A stretch of 64,000 nucleotides of DNA from assembly GCA_032161045.1 (NCBI GenBank), contig JAVHTH010000001.1; one strand, 5' to 3'. The notes beneath the pieces are model-generated. The model was given only the letters and a program-made list of their open reading frames with translations. It was not told where the DNA came from and did not search any database. Below, in pieces: positions 18,536 through 27,410 of this stretch. The position numbers were made by a program, and so were the translations under genes. Within the stretch, counting starts at the first letter, position 1, and every line of letters begins with the position of its first letter. Origin of the DNA: Fervidibacter sinensis (lineage in GTDB: Bacteria > Armatimonadota > Fervidibacteria > Fervidibacterales > Fervidibacteraceae).

Positions 18536-19674
18536 AAGAGATGGGTGGGAATGGAGTTTTAGAGCGAGAACTTGCAGGTTTCGCACTTGCACTCGTTCTT
18601 ATTTCCTTCGGCGGTTTTATCGCTCGCTTTTTGCGATTTCCTATCTTGCTTGGCTACTTGTTCACAGGTCTACTGGCTCAACCTCTGCTTCGTCCCTTCC
18701 CTTCGCTCGTTCTGCTCAGCAGCATCGGCGTGATGTTGCTTTTGTTCTTTCTCGGCATGGAGTTTGATTGGCGGAGGCTTTTGGCTTCTCCGAAAAGGTT
18801 GCTCATCACTGCAATTGATCTCGCCCTTAACTTCTTTTTGCCACTCTTAGCGCTCTGGCTTATGGGTTTGCCGCTACCAACCTCTTTCGTTATTGCGATG
18901 GCTCTTTACCCAACCAGTTCGGCAATAACGATCAGTGCTTTGCTTCAATTTCGTAGGCTCGCGAATCCCGAGACGGAAACGATCGTTTGGGTTCTGGTCG
19001 GTGAGGATTTGGCAATCGTTGCACTGCTCGCGATCGCTTCGGGCTTGACAGGAACCGAATTTGGTTGGGTGAACATCGCAACCGCTTTCGCTTTCATTGC
19101 GATAATGTTGGTTGCATCGGTGGTGCTGACAAGGTTTCTTGAAATTTTGTTTGAACGGGTCCCAACAGAACTTGACAACATATTGACCCTTAGCATCATC
19201 GTTTTGGTGAGCACATTCGCACACTTGCTTCATTTATCGGAAGCGCTTGGTGCGTTCTTGGCTGGTTTGCTTTTCAGCGGCACGAGGGACCGGGAGGAAC
19301 TTGAACAGAGGTTGCATCTTTTGCGCGAGTTGGGCACAGCCGCGTTCTTTTTCACTTTCGGGCTTCAATCGCCCCTTAAGATTTCGCTTTGGGGGGCGAT
19401 TTTGGGGTTAGGGCTTTTGCTTTTCGGCTCAATCACGAAGACCATCACCGCTTGGTCCTCAGGCATCATTGACAATTTGCGCAAAAGGGCACGCATCAGG
19501 TTACTTTTGAGCCTTTGGGTTCGCGGCGAGTTCTCCATTATCGCCCTCTTCATGGGCAAAAATGTCCTGCCTACAGTTTGGCAGGAAGCGCTCAGTTGGT
19601 TCGTCATCGCAAGCATCGTTGTGGGCTTGATTGCGCTCGCTGTTGCAGGCAAAATTGCTGAACGGTCAGCGTAA
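18532..19674 (+). CDS. KhtU-like K+(Na+)/H+ antiporter, CPA2 family
   Basis: This 380-residue CPA2 family membrane antiporter has about 11-12 hydrophobic segments. Segments typical of KefB/KhtU are visible, such as FLGMEFDWRRLLASPKR, VLVGEDLAIVALLAIASGLTG with the Asp in the ion-binding region, and LSEALGAFLAGLLFSGT. The start is a TTG overlapping the regulator's stop (TTGA) or the ATG at 18541. There is no C-terminal RCK domain, consistent with the separate KhtT-like subunit. It probably exports K+ or Na+ for pH or osmotic control. Confidence 0.88.
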   Translation: MKEMGGNGVLERELAGFALALVLISFGGFIARFLRFPILLGYLFTGLLAQPLLRPFPSLVLLSSIGVMLLLFFLGMEFDWRRLLASPKRLLITAIDLALNFFLPLLALWLMGLPLPTSFVIAMALYPTSSAITISALLQFRRLANPETETIVWVLVGEDLAIVALLAIASGLTGTEFGWVNIATAFAFIAIMLVASVVLTRFLEILFERVPTELDNILTLSIIVLVSTFAHLLHLSEALGAFLAGLLFSGTRDREELEQRLHLLRELGTAAFFFTFGLQSPLKISLWGAILGLGLLLFGSITKTITAWSSGIIDNLRKRARIRLLLSLWVRGEFSIIALFMGKNVLPTVWQEALSWFVIASIVVGLIALAVAGKIAERSA

Positions 19675-19736
19675 GCGAGATACTGATGTAATCGGTTCCG
19701 CACGACCAAAACCGTTGCCGACGAAGGTGAGCACTT

Positions 19737-20681
19737 ATGCCTGCAACTCAAGGACTTCAATTCATCGGTTGGATGGGCTTGACATTCAATGTGCCCGAAA
19801 ATTGGGATTTGGTGCACGCGAAAGGCAACAGGTTTGATGGCTACATTCGCTTTGAAGAAGATGGGGTGCTGAGATGCGAAATTCAATGGACGCTCGTTTC
19901 CGCAGGTCGGGTCATTTTAGACGAGCAAGTTGAGCATTACCTCAAGAGCCTTGAGCAGATGCTTCGCAAGAAGGGCAACCCTGTCACCATCCGCAAAAAC
20001 ATCCACATCGTCAGCCGAAGGCAAGTCAAGCGCAATGTCCGAGACTTCATGTGGGAGTCAAACATGGTCGGCTACGGGATGATGTGGTTTTGCGAGGATT
20101 GCAGACGAGCGCTCGTCGCCCAAGTCGTCGGATACGAGCATGAGCCCGTCAAGGAATGGGCAAGGCAAGTCTTCTCATCGCTTTCCGACCACGCCGAGGG
20201 CGATTGGGAAATCTGGTCAGTTTACGGGCTGAGATTTGAAGCGCCGAAGGGTTGGAACTTGTCAAAAAGCGAAATGATGCCCGGAAAAATCAGGTTCGTG
20301 TTCCGTCAGGGTGAGTATGAGATGAGCGTCGGTCGCTACGGTCCAGCATCGGTTTTGCTCAAAGACAAAAAGTTGGAAGAATTCGCCGTTGAAGTGCTGG
20401 GCAAAGAAACTGTTGAACGGTTCAACATCCACTACCGCATTGACATTTTGAACGACCATGAGGGCATGGTTTTGCTCGGCAAAGACAAGCGCAGCAATAA
20501 CCCGCTCCATGTTTTCTTGCGCAGGCTGCGAACTGGTAATCCTTTCCCACAGTTTCGCGGCTGGCTTTGGCGGTGCGAGCAAAGCAACCGAATTTACCTT
20601 GCCGCCGGCTTTATCGCACCTGAACACGAAAATTTGTGGGAGCACATGGCTCGCTCAGTGCAATGTCACGAAAAGCCATAA
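19737..20681 (+). CDS. hypothetical protein with two tandem related domains
   Basis: This 314-residue soluble protein is not assigned to a known family. It appears to be an internal duplication: residues ~6-150 start with GLTFNVPENWDL and residues ~160-310 start with GLRFEAPKGWNL, each followed by a beta-rich segment and ending in a Cys/Trp-containing strand (WFCEDCRRALVAQVVG; WLWRCEQSNRIYLAAGF). This outline recalls DUF1795/PsbP-like proteins. There is no signal peptide or membrane segment. GGTGAG precedes the ATG. Confidence 0.7.
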   Translation: MPATQGLQFIGWMGLTFNVPENWDLVHAKGNRFDGYIRFEEDGVLRCEIQWTLVSAGRVILDEQVEHYLKSLEQMLRKKGNPVTIRKNIHIVSRRQVKRNVRDFMWESNMVGYGMMWFCEDCRRALVAQVVGYEHEPVKEWARQVFSSLSDHAEGDWEIWSVYGLRFEAPKGWNLSKSEMMPGKIRFVFRQGEYEMSVGRYGPASVLLKDKKLEEFAVEVLGKETVERFNIHYRIDILNDHEGMVLLGKDKRSNNPLHVFLRRLRTGNPFPQFRGWLWRCEQSNRIYLAAGFIAPEHENLWEHMARSVQCHEKP

Positions 20682-20706
20682 TTTGCTTCAGTGAACGCTG
20701 CGCCAC

Positions 20707-21888
20707 TTATCTTGTCAACTCCACAATTGTCCGCACCAAAACTTCGCCCATTTTGTGGAAGTTTGCCAAATTCAACCTTTCGTTTGGCGAGTGGTAATTT
20801 TCCCCACCTGTGGGGAGGACAAGGCATTTGATTCCGTGAGCGACGAATATGTTGCCGTCTGTGCCTCCTCCCATTCGCTTCAAATTGGGCTTCAACCCCA
20901 AACTTTGCACAGCCTTTATTGCTGCTTTGACAATTAGTTCGTCTGGCGAGAGCCTAATTGCATCAAAGGTTTTATCAACCGTCAAGTCAACCTTGCCGCC
21001 GAATTTCTTGGAGACCTGTTCGCAAATTCGCTTCCATTCAGCGACCAACCTTTTAACCCTTTGTGGGTCGTGGCTTCTGAACTCGCCAACAACTTTGCAA
21101 CGGTCAGGCACGATGTTCATTGCTTGCCCGCCTTCAATCACCCCGACATTTGCCGTTGTGTCTTTGTCAAGCCTACCCCACTTCATTGCAGCAATTGCTG
21201 TAGAAGCCATAGCGATGGCGTTGATACCTTTTTCCGGCTCAACACCTGCATGGGCAGCCTTGCCGTGAAAAATTGCCTCAAAGCGAACATGGGTTGGTGA
21301 GCCGATAATCAAATCGCCCGGCTCACCTGAACCGTCAACAACTATGCCGTAACGCGATTTGAGTTTGGTCTTGTCAAAAACTTTCGCACCGAGCAAACCT
21401 TTCTCTTCGCGGATTGTGAACACGACCTCAATTGGAGGATGGGGCAAATTGCGCTCTCGCAAAGTTCGTATGGCTTCCAGAATGAGCGCCACCCCCGCTT
21501 TATTGTCAGCGCCCAAAATTGTGGTCCCGTCAGTTCTAATCTCCGTCTCCGTTCGGATAACCCTGATCCCTTTCGTGGGTGCAACGGTGTCAAGGTGGGC
21601 ATTGAGCATAATTGGCGGGACATTGACAGTCCCTTTGAAGCGGGCGAAAACATTGCCGCCAGTTCCACCGAGTTTCTCGCTGGCATCGTCAATGGAAACT
21701 TCTTCAGCACCGAGTTCCTTCAACCGTTCGGCGACGAATTGGCAAATTTCCGCTTCGTTTTCGCTCCCACTTTCTATGTGCACGAGTTGCAAGAACAAAT
21801 CAATCATCCGCTCGCGGTTGATGAGCGGTTGGTTTTGCGCTGCAAGGACCAAAGGCAGGACAAGCAAAACAAGTAAGCACCGTCTCAT
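20707..21888 (-). CDS. exported M20-family peptidase (PepT-like)
   Basis: This roughly 393-residue dizinc peptidase has a signal peptide (MRRCLLVLLVLPLVLAAQNQ). M20 marks are NAHLDTVAPTKG (zinc His and Asp), GADNKAGVALILEAI (bridging Asp), REEKGLLGAK (catalytic Glu pair) and GGTDGNIF near the end. The closest known type is tripeptide aminopeptidase/carboxypeptidase T-like. I place the start at the ATG at 21888, nine bases after GGAGGTG; the codon before it is TTG. An exported location suggests scavenging of peptides outside the cytoplasm. Confidence 0.87.
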   Translation of the reverse strand: MRRCLLVLLVLPLVLAAQNQPLINRERMIDLFLQLVHIESGSENEAEICQFVAERLKELGAEEVSIDDASEKLGGTGGNVFARFKGTVNVPPIMLNAHLDTVAPTKGIRVIRTETEIRTDGTTILGADNKAGVALILEAIRTLRERNLPHPPIEVVFTIREEKGLLGAKVFDKTKLKSRYGIVVDGSGEPGDLIIGSPTHVRFEAIFHGKAAHAGVEPEKGINAIAMASTAIAAMKWGRLDKDTTANVGVIEGGQAMNIVPDRCKVVGEFRSHDPQRVKRLVAEWKRICEQVSKKFGGKVDLTVDKTFDAIRLSPDELIVKAAIKAVQSLGLKPNLKRMGGGTDGNIFVAHGIKCLVLPTGGENYHSPNERLNLANFHKMGEVLVRTIVELTR

Positions 21889-21938
21889 CAAAGGTCACCT
21901 CCATCGTCAGAGTTTGGCATTGAAACCGCTTGCGTTCA

Positions 21939-22658
21939 TCAACCTAAATTGAGCCGAACGGGAATCCGTTCGGAAATTTGTAGGCTATTGAGCGACACTT
22001 GACACTTGTAAGCGAAAACTTTCACGCCTGAATTTGCGACCTCTCGTAAAATCCGAGCAAACTTAGGGTCAGCGGATTCGCTTGGGGCAAATTGCTTTGC
22101 ATCGCCCCGTTGAATTACGAACACAATGGCTGCGTTTCCTCCTTTTTGAGCCAATTGGGCGAGCAATTTCAAATGTTCCTGCCCACGCAAGGTTGGGGCG
22201 TCGGGGAACAAAGCGATGCCGTCAACAACCAGAGTGACCGATTTGGTTTCAATCCACCAAACCTGCCATGCATCATTGACAATTTTCAAATCAAGCCGAT
22301 GACCGCTACAACTAACTTCCATTTGCGTGGTGACTATTTTGCCGAACTCCTTTACAATGCCCAACTCAACACCTTCAACCAGCAACTTTGGTGGCAAGCG
22401 AGCGTCAATGCTGACCAAAGCATTACCGTCCTGAGCCAGCACGGCGTCAAATCTCGTTCGCCGCTTCCCCGATTTTCCCCTCACCAACCAAAACCTGTTC
22501 CCACTCCTTAAAACCTCACCTAACCTTCCCGAATTGGGCAAATGAGCCGTCACAATTTGCCCATTTCGCAACTTGACAGAAATTGCAAATCGGTTTAGTC
22601 GCCGCAAAAAACGGGCGCTGATCAAAGGTTTCGGTAAATCCACTTTCCCTTCACCCAA
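21939..22658 (-). CDS. sfsA: SfsA-family nuclease / sugar fermentation stimulation protein homolog
   Basis: This 239-residue SfsA homolog shows FLRRLNRFAISVKLRNG, VTAHLPNSGRLGEVL, DAVLAQDGNALVSIDARLPPKLL and the DLKIVNDAWQVWWIETKSVTLV segment with the nuclease-like E-x-K. The length matches the family. SfsA was named from maltose-gene effects in E. coli and is now regarded as a DNA-binding protein or nuclease of unclear role. The start is uncertain: a TTG at 22658 fits the alignment, and no ATG is available. Confidence 0.88.
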   Translation of the reverse strand: MGEGKVDLPKPLISARFLRRLNRFAISVKLRNGQIVTAHLPNSGRLGEVLRSGNRFWLVRGKSGKRRTRFDAVLAQDGNALVSIDARLPPKLLVEGVELGIVKEFGKIVTTQMEVSCSGHRLDLKIVNDAWQVWWIETKSVTLVVDGIALFPDAPTLRGQEHLKLLAQLAQKGGNAAIVFVIQRGDAKQFAPSESADPKFARILREVANSGVKVFAYKCQVSLNSLQISERIPVRLNLG

Positions 22659-22677
22659 GCAAATTTTGTTGCACGAA

Positions 22678-22732
22678 CGGGAGGGTGAGGCTCCTGCCGA
22701 ACTTTAAGGCTCACCGGGAGGTTCGCTCTCCC
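22678..22732. repeat. GC-rich dispersed repeat, two arms
   Basis: The intergenic sequence GGGAGGGTGAGGCTCCTGCC, a spacer, and a GGCTCACCGGGAGG arm form imperfect hairpins. The core GAGGCTCCTGCCGA recurs at 49291-49304 inside a coding region, and related forms lie at 56301-56324 and 59943-59963. Confidence 0.6.
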
Positions 22733-22814
22733 ATCTGATGAAATGAGGCATTGGCTTTTAGCCAACACGAAACAAAGCCTTCGGATTGCCTTCAATGCAG
22801 CAAATGGAGTCCAC

Positions 22815-24758
22815 TTACCACTTTTGCTCTGTTCTGGCTTCTTGGCGAAGTTTTATAGCCAGTTCCTTCCTGCCCTGATGCTCAGCGGTCGCTGCGATGG
22901 AATTGATGGCGATGTTGCGCCTTTCTGGTGGCAATTGCCTCGCAAATTTGAGTGCTGTTTCAAAATCTCCGCCCTCAGCAAATGCAAGGGCGAACTTAAA
23001 ACGGATGTTGTCATCTTCCAATCCCGAACGACTGAAAACTTCCAACGCCTTATTGGTTTCGCCAAGCCTTGCGAAGGAGCAAGCAATTTGAGCCAATTTA
23101 AATTTCCTTGTTTCCTCTGACAGCAAATCGGTCAACTTTAACGCTTCGCTCAGCAAAACGATGGCTCGTTCCTTTTGCCCTCTCTGGCGCAAGACATCTG
23201 CGACCCTCCGGTATAGCGAAACTTTCTCAAAGGGAGCGGATAACTTCGCAGCGAGAGCGAGGGCATCTTCAACTTTACCATCGTCTGCAAGTTGCCATGC
23301 AATCCTCCTGACCAAGATTTGGCGCCAATACTTTCCTCTCGCCATTTCATTGACAAGGGCAAGCGCTTCCTTGACTTGACCATTTCGTGCCAGTTCAACG
23401 ACGGTTTGCTCAAGGAGCAAGTCAGCGATAAATGGGTCTGGTGCTTTCCTGATGACTTCCTTCAACTTTGTCAAGCATCCGCTTTGTGCTGCATTCATCA
23501 CGATGTCCCGCTTCAGCCCAAACACCTCTAAAAACCTTTGCTGGATTTTCCTCGTTTCGTTCAACAAACTTTGCGCCTTATCCCGTTCGCCGATTCTTTC
23601 CCAACACATCGCAATTCGTTCCAGCGCTTGCACCTTTCCCGAAAGCGATTTTATTTCGCGAGCGTAATGGGTTGCTTCCGCCAAAATGGCTGCGACAGTT
23701 CCTTTGCGTTGTGGCGAATATGAAAACTGCATCGCAATTTGGACTAACCTCGCTGTCTTCGCCTCTGGCGTCTTCAACTTCCGAGCCTCATTCAACGCTT
23801 TGCTCAACGCAACTTGTTCTTCAAGAGACTTCGTCAGCGGAGAGAACAATCCGTGAGTTCCCAACTGTTGCTCAATTTGGCGTGTGAATTTCAAAGTCCC
23901 TTCGGCTGCTTTCGTTACAATTGGGGACATACCGACGCGCTTTCGGGCATCGGCAAGTGCGTCCAAAACTTGTGACCGAACAGCCTCGTTTTCAAGTGAC
24001 TGTGCAATTTTCGTCGCTTCATCAACCTTGCCTTGTTTAGCGAGCGTTTCTGCAATGGCTTTCAAAACGGCTTGACGGTTTGTCAGCAGTTCTTGTTGCC
24101 TCGTGGGAATACTTAAGCCGAAGAGGCTTATAGACTGCCCAGATTCTTCCTGCCATTTGTCTGGCAACTGAGCGGCGATTTCTAAAGCCCTTTCAACATC
24201 GCCTTTTTGAGCGAAAAGGACCGCCAACTCGCCCCAAAGTCCGTGACGCAATTGGGTTTTCGGCAAATTCTGGGCTAATTCCCATGCCCGTTCAATTTCG
24301 CCCAGTTTCATCCACATTCGGCAAATTGAGAACCAAGCGAACTTACTTTGTCGCTCATTCCTTATTCGCCTTGCATCCCGCTCCGCTTCTCTGATCAAAC
24401 TTTCCGAGTCAGGCTTTTGCAACTTTCCTGACTCCACGATGTTGGAAAAGTAAAGGATGCGCAAGTAAGGGTCGGAAAGGGAACGAATGACACGAAGGGC
24501 ATTCTTGCAATCGCCTCGCTCAAGGAAAGTGTCGGCAACGCTTTGCAGTGCGGTTTCGCGGGTATCGGGGTTGCAAATTCGCATTGCAATTTGAAGGGCA
24601 TGCTCAGCATCTCCCAGTTTCGCATGCTCAAGCGCCATTCCCCATAGGGTTTCATCGTCCGCCGAAGGAATTGGCGGGGTAGTTCGGATGCGGACGAACA
24701 AGGCAACTCCAACGAGCACGATTCCGCCGAGAACCAGAAGCCAAATTTGCTGCCGCAT
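22815..24758 (-). CDS. membrane-anchored helical-repeat (TPR-like) protein
   Basis: This 647-residue protein has one N-terminal transmembrane anchor (IWLLVLGGIVLVGVALFV, residues ~5-22). The rest is a helical solenoid of roughly 33-40-residue repeats of the form x-GDxxxALxxAxxIxDxxxRxxALxxIA, for example GDAEHALQIAMRICNPDTRETALQSVA. The same repeat type builds the C-terminal half of the NACHT protein at 48-51 kb. It is probably a scaffold held at the membrane with its solenoid on the outer side. GGGAGGTG precedes the ATG. It is divergent from selB, with about 100 bases between. Confidence 0.78.
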   Translation of the reverse strand: MRQQIWLLVLGGIVLVGVALFVRIRTTPPIPSADDETLWGMALEHAKLGDAEHALQIAMRICNPDTRETALQSVADTFLERGDCKNALRVIRSLSDPYLRILYFSNIVESGKLQKPDSESLIREAERDARRIRNERQSKFAWFSICRMWMKLGEIERAWELAQNLPKTQLRHGLWGELAVLFAQKGDVERALEIAAQLPDKWQEESGQSISLFGLSIPTRQQELLTNRQAVLKAIAETLAKQGKVDEATKIAQSLENEAVRSQVLDALADARKRVGMSPIVTKAAEGTLKFTRQIEQQLGTHGLFSPLTKSLEEQVALSKALNEARKLKTPEAKTARLVQIAMQFSYSPQRKGTVAAILAEATHYAREIKSLSGKVQALERIAMCWERIGERDKAQSLLNETRKIQQRFLEVFGLKRDIVMNAAQSGCLTKLKEVIRKAPDPFIADLLLEQTVVELARNGQVKEALALVNEMARGKYWRQILVRRIAWQLADDGKVEDALALAAKLSAPFEKVSLYRRVADVLRQRGQKERAIVLLSEALKLTDLLSEETRKFKLAQIACSFARLGETNKALEVFSRSGLEDDNIRFKFALAFAEGGDFETALKFARQLPPERRNIAINSIAATAEHQGRKELAIKLRQEARTEQKW

Positions 24759-24858
24759 TTTTCGTCACCTCCCCGCTGCCCAGAATTTTGCTGGGCTTAA
24801 GTTTGTCAGTCAACCATTAGATGCTCAAAGTGCCCTAAAATGTTCACGGTGGTCTGAA

Positions 24859-26769
24859 ATGGCTGCAAAGCACATAATCGTGGGCACGGCGGGTCATGTT
24901 GATCACGGCAAAACGGCACTGATTAAAGCGCTAACAGGAATTGAGACCGACCGACATCCTGAAGAGCGGGAGCGTGGCATGTCCATTGACCTCGGATTCG
25001 CCCACTTGACTTTGCCCAGCGGAATTGTTGCTGGCATCGTTGATGTCCCGGGTCATGAAAGATTCGTCCACAATATGCTCGCTGGCGCCTCCGAAGTTGA
25101 CATGGTTTTGTTCGTCATCGCTGCCGATGAAGGTGTCATGCCTCAAACCGTTGAGCACTTGCAAATCCTTCAACTTCTGAACGCAAAGCGAGGAATCATC
25201 GCTATCACAAAGCGAGACCTCGTTGACGACGATTGGCTTGCCCTCGTGAAAGAAGATGTTGCGGAAAAGGTCAGGGGAACTTTCCTTGAAGGTGCACCTA
25301 TGGTTGCAGTCTCGTCGGTGACGGGTGAAGGTCTTGACGAACTTTTGCAACTTATGGACACTGTCGCCCGAGAGGTGCCCCCAAAGGACACAACCAGACC
25401 ACTGCGCTTGCCCATTGACGACATTTTTGTCAAGGCTGGATTTGGGACAATTGTTCGCGGTGCAATTTTCTCTGGCACGGTCCATGTTGGCGATGAGGTT
25501 GAAGTCGTTCCGAAAAGCATCGTTACTCGCGTTCGTTCCCTTCACACTTACGGCAAGCCTGTAGAAGTCGCTTTTGCAGGTCAGCGGGCGGCGATGAACT
25601 TGGGCGGAGTTGAACGGGAAGCGATTGAGCGGGGCGATGTAGTGACTTTACCCAGCGCTTTGATTTCAACCGACAGAATTGATGTCCGATTGAAAACTTT
25701 GCCACAAAGCGCTTTGTATCCTTCCGTTTCCATCCCGAAAATTCGGCACGGAAGCCCAATCCGTTTCCACATCGGAACCGCCGAACGCATCGGTCGGATT
25801 TTCTTTTTTGACCGCGACGAACTTGAACTCGGAGAACAAACTTTCGCTGAAATTCAACTTGACGAACCTATTGCTTGCGCTTGGGGCGATTTGTTCGTCA
25901 TCAGAACTTATTCGCCGATGGTGACAATTGGTGGTGGTCAAATCGTTGAACCCCTGTCGCCGAAGCGGAGGCGAAGGAAAATTGCTTCGGAATTGCAGCG
26001 GTTGGAACGAAAGGCGATGAGCGAACGGGACTATATCGCCGCACTTTTGTTTGAAAGCACAAGCAGTTTGACTTTACGCGAAATTGCTCAAAGGCTTTTT
26101 GTGACCGCAGAACAGGCAAAGCAAATTGCCGACGAGTTGGTCAAGTCGGGTATCGCAGTGATGTTAGACAGCCAAACCCTCATCAGCAACGAACTCATCA
26201 ACCGAACCCGCGAAGCCTTCCTTTCACAGTTGCAGCGCTATCACGCTGAAAGACCTTTGCGTCGTGGGATGCCAAAGGAACAACTTAGAGTTGCCATTAA
26301 TTTGCCGACCGAAATTTTTGAGCCATTGCTTCAAAGGTTCGTTCAATCAGGTGAAGTCGCACTTGACAAAGAACTCGTTCGGCTGCCGTCACACGAAATC
26401 AAACTCACAGAAGAACAACAACGGTGGGCGCAAAGGATGGAGCAAAGGGTCAAATCAGCGGGTTTTGCTCCGCCAGACCTTGACGAACTTTTATCCGAGT
26501 TCCCCGATCGCGAGCAAGCGTCGGATTTGCTGACTTTGTTGGTTGAGCAAGGCAAATTGGTTCGCGTCGCCGAGTTCGTTTTTCATCCGAGCGTGATTGA
26601 GCAAGCGAAACAAGTTGCTCGCAAACTTTGCGAGCAGCATGGGAGTTTCACGGCGTCGCAGTTCCGCGAAGCCGTCAATACAACCCGCAAATACGCTATC
26701 CCGCTCCTTGAATTCCTTGACCACATCGGCATCACTGTCCGTCGCGGTGATGTTAGGGTTTTGAGGTGA
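24859..26769 (+). CDS. selB: selenocysteine-specific elongation factor SelB
   Basis: This 636-residue translational GTPase brings selenocysteyl-tRNA to the ribosome at UGA codons with a SECIS element. G1 is GTAGHVDHGKT, and the SelB-typical switch region is TDRHPEERERGMSIDLGFAHL. G3 is DVPGHERFVHNM and G4 is TKRDL. Domains II-III and C-terminal winged helices follow, as in bacterial SelB of similar size. I place the start at the ATG at 24859; the open frame upstream overlaps the divergent gene. No selA, selD or tRNA-Sec is visible in the window, so the rest of the pathway must be elsewhere. Confidence 0.93.
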   Translation: MAAKHIIVGTAGHVDHGKTALIKALTGIETDRHPEERERGMSIDLGFAHLTLPSGIVAGIVDVPGHERFVHNMLAGASEVDMVLFVIAADEGVMPQTVEHLQILQLLNAKRGIIAITKRDLVDDDWLALVKEDVAEKVRGTFLEGAPMVAVSSVTGEGLDELLQLMDTVAREVPPKDTTRPLRLPIDDIFVKAGFGTIVRGAIFSGTVHVGDEVEVVPKSIVTRVRSLHTYGKPVEVAFAGQRAAMNLGGVEREAIERGDVVTLPSALISTDRIDVRLKTLPQSALYPSVSIPKIRHGSPIRFHIGTAERIGRIFFFDRDELELGEQTFAEIQLDEPIACAWGDLFVIRTYSPMVTIGGGQIVEPLSPKRRRRKIASELQRLERKAMSERDYIAALLFESTSSLTLREIAQRLFVTAEQAKQIADELVKSGIAVMLDSQTLISNELINRTREAFLSQLQRYHAERPLRRGMPKEQLRVAINLPTEIFEPLLQRFVQSGEVALDKELVRLPSHEIKLTEEQQRWAQRMEQRVKSAGFAPPDLDELLSEFPDREQASDLLTLLVEQGKLVRVAEFVFHPSVIEQAKQVARKLCEQHGSFTASQFREAVNTTRKYAIPLLEFLDHIGITVRRGDVRVLR

Positions 26770-26775
26770 AGGGGG

Positions 26776-27270
26776 ATGAGACTTGTAAAAAACTGTCGTT
26801 TGGAGTTCGCTTTTATAGGTGCTCTGTTTGGGGCGGTTGTGGTGATTTTAGGCGAATTGATTTGGCATATGGGGCAATGTCGTCACTTGATTGAGGCTGC
26901 TGGAATTGGTGCTTTCTTAGGATTGATCTTTGGCTTATTTGCGGGCATTGTTAAGGCAATTGACAAAGCAGAATGGTGGCGTGCGTTGGTCGTTTTCCTC
27001 CAAATCACTTTTATCGGTGCGGCGGTTGGCTTCTTTATGAGCATCTTCTTTGGCATTAGCACGGGCATAACAATGCCAGCGATGTCAGCAGGAACTGTTA
27101 CCACCCTTGTCCAACACCTTCAACGGGCAGAAGCATTCCTGAGAGCGACTTTGATTGCGGGAAAGGTTGGGGCAGTTGTGGAGGCAATCGCTTTTGATGC
27201 TTTCATCCTCTTTGCCCCTTTGAAGGACTGGGTAATGATACAAGGCAGTAGTCGGCAGCGAGGGGATTGA
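26776..27270 (+). CDS. hypothetical membrane protein, four hydrophobic segments
   Basis: This 164-residue protein has four hydrophobic segments at about residues 10-28, 42-60, 72-92 and 125-148, with small-residue-rich helices (IGAFLGLIFGLFAGIV, FIGAAVGFFMSIFFG) like glycine-zipper membrane proteins. It starts six bases after the selB stop, preceded by GGGGG, and so is probably co-transcribed with selB. I do not recognise a family and see no catalytic motif. Confidence 0.6.
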   Translation: MRLVKNCRLEFAFIGALFGAVVVILGELIWHMGQCRHLIEAAGIGAFLGLIFGLFAGIVKAIDKAEWWRALVVFLQITFIGAAVGFFMSIFFGISTGITMPAMSAGTVTTLVQHLQRAEAFLRATLIAGKVGAVVEAIAFDAFILFAPLKDWVMIQGSSRQRGD

Positions 27271-27410
27271 GGTGCAAACTTCTCGTTCTTTCGCTAAGAC
27301 TGCTCGGGCTCATTCCCAAACATTTGGGGAGCACGAGATAGTTTGTGCTATGGTTGTTACTTGCAAGGGATGACGCTGTTGACCAAATCGCGTTGGGTTG
27401 AAACTTGGCG

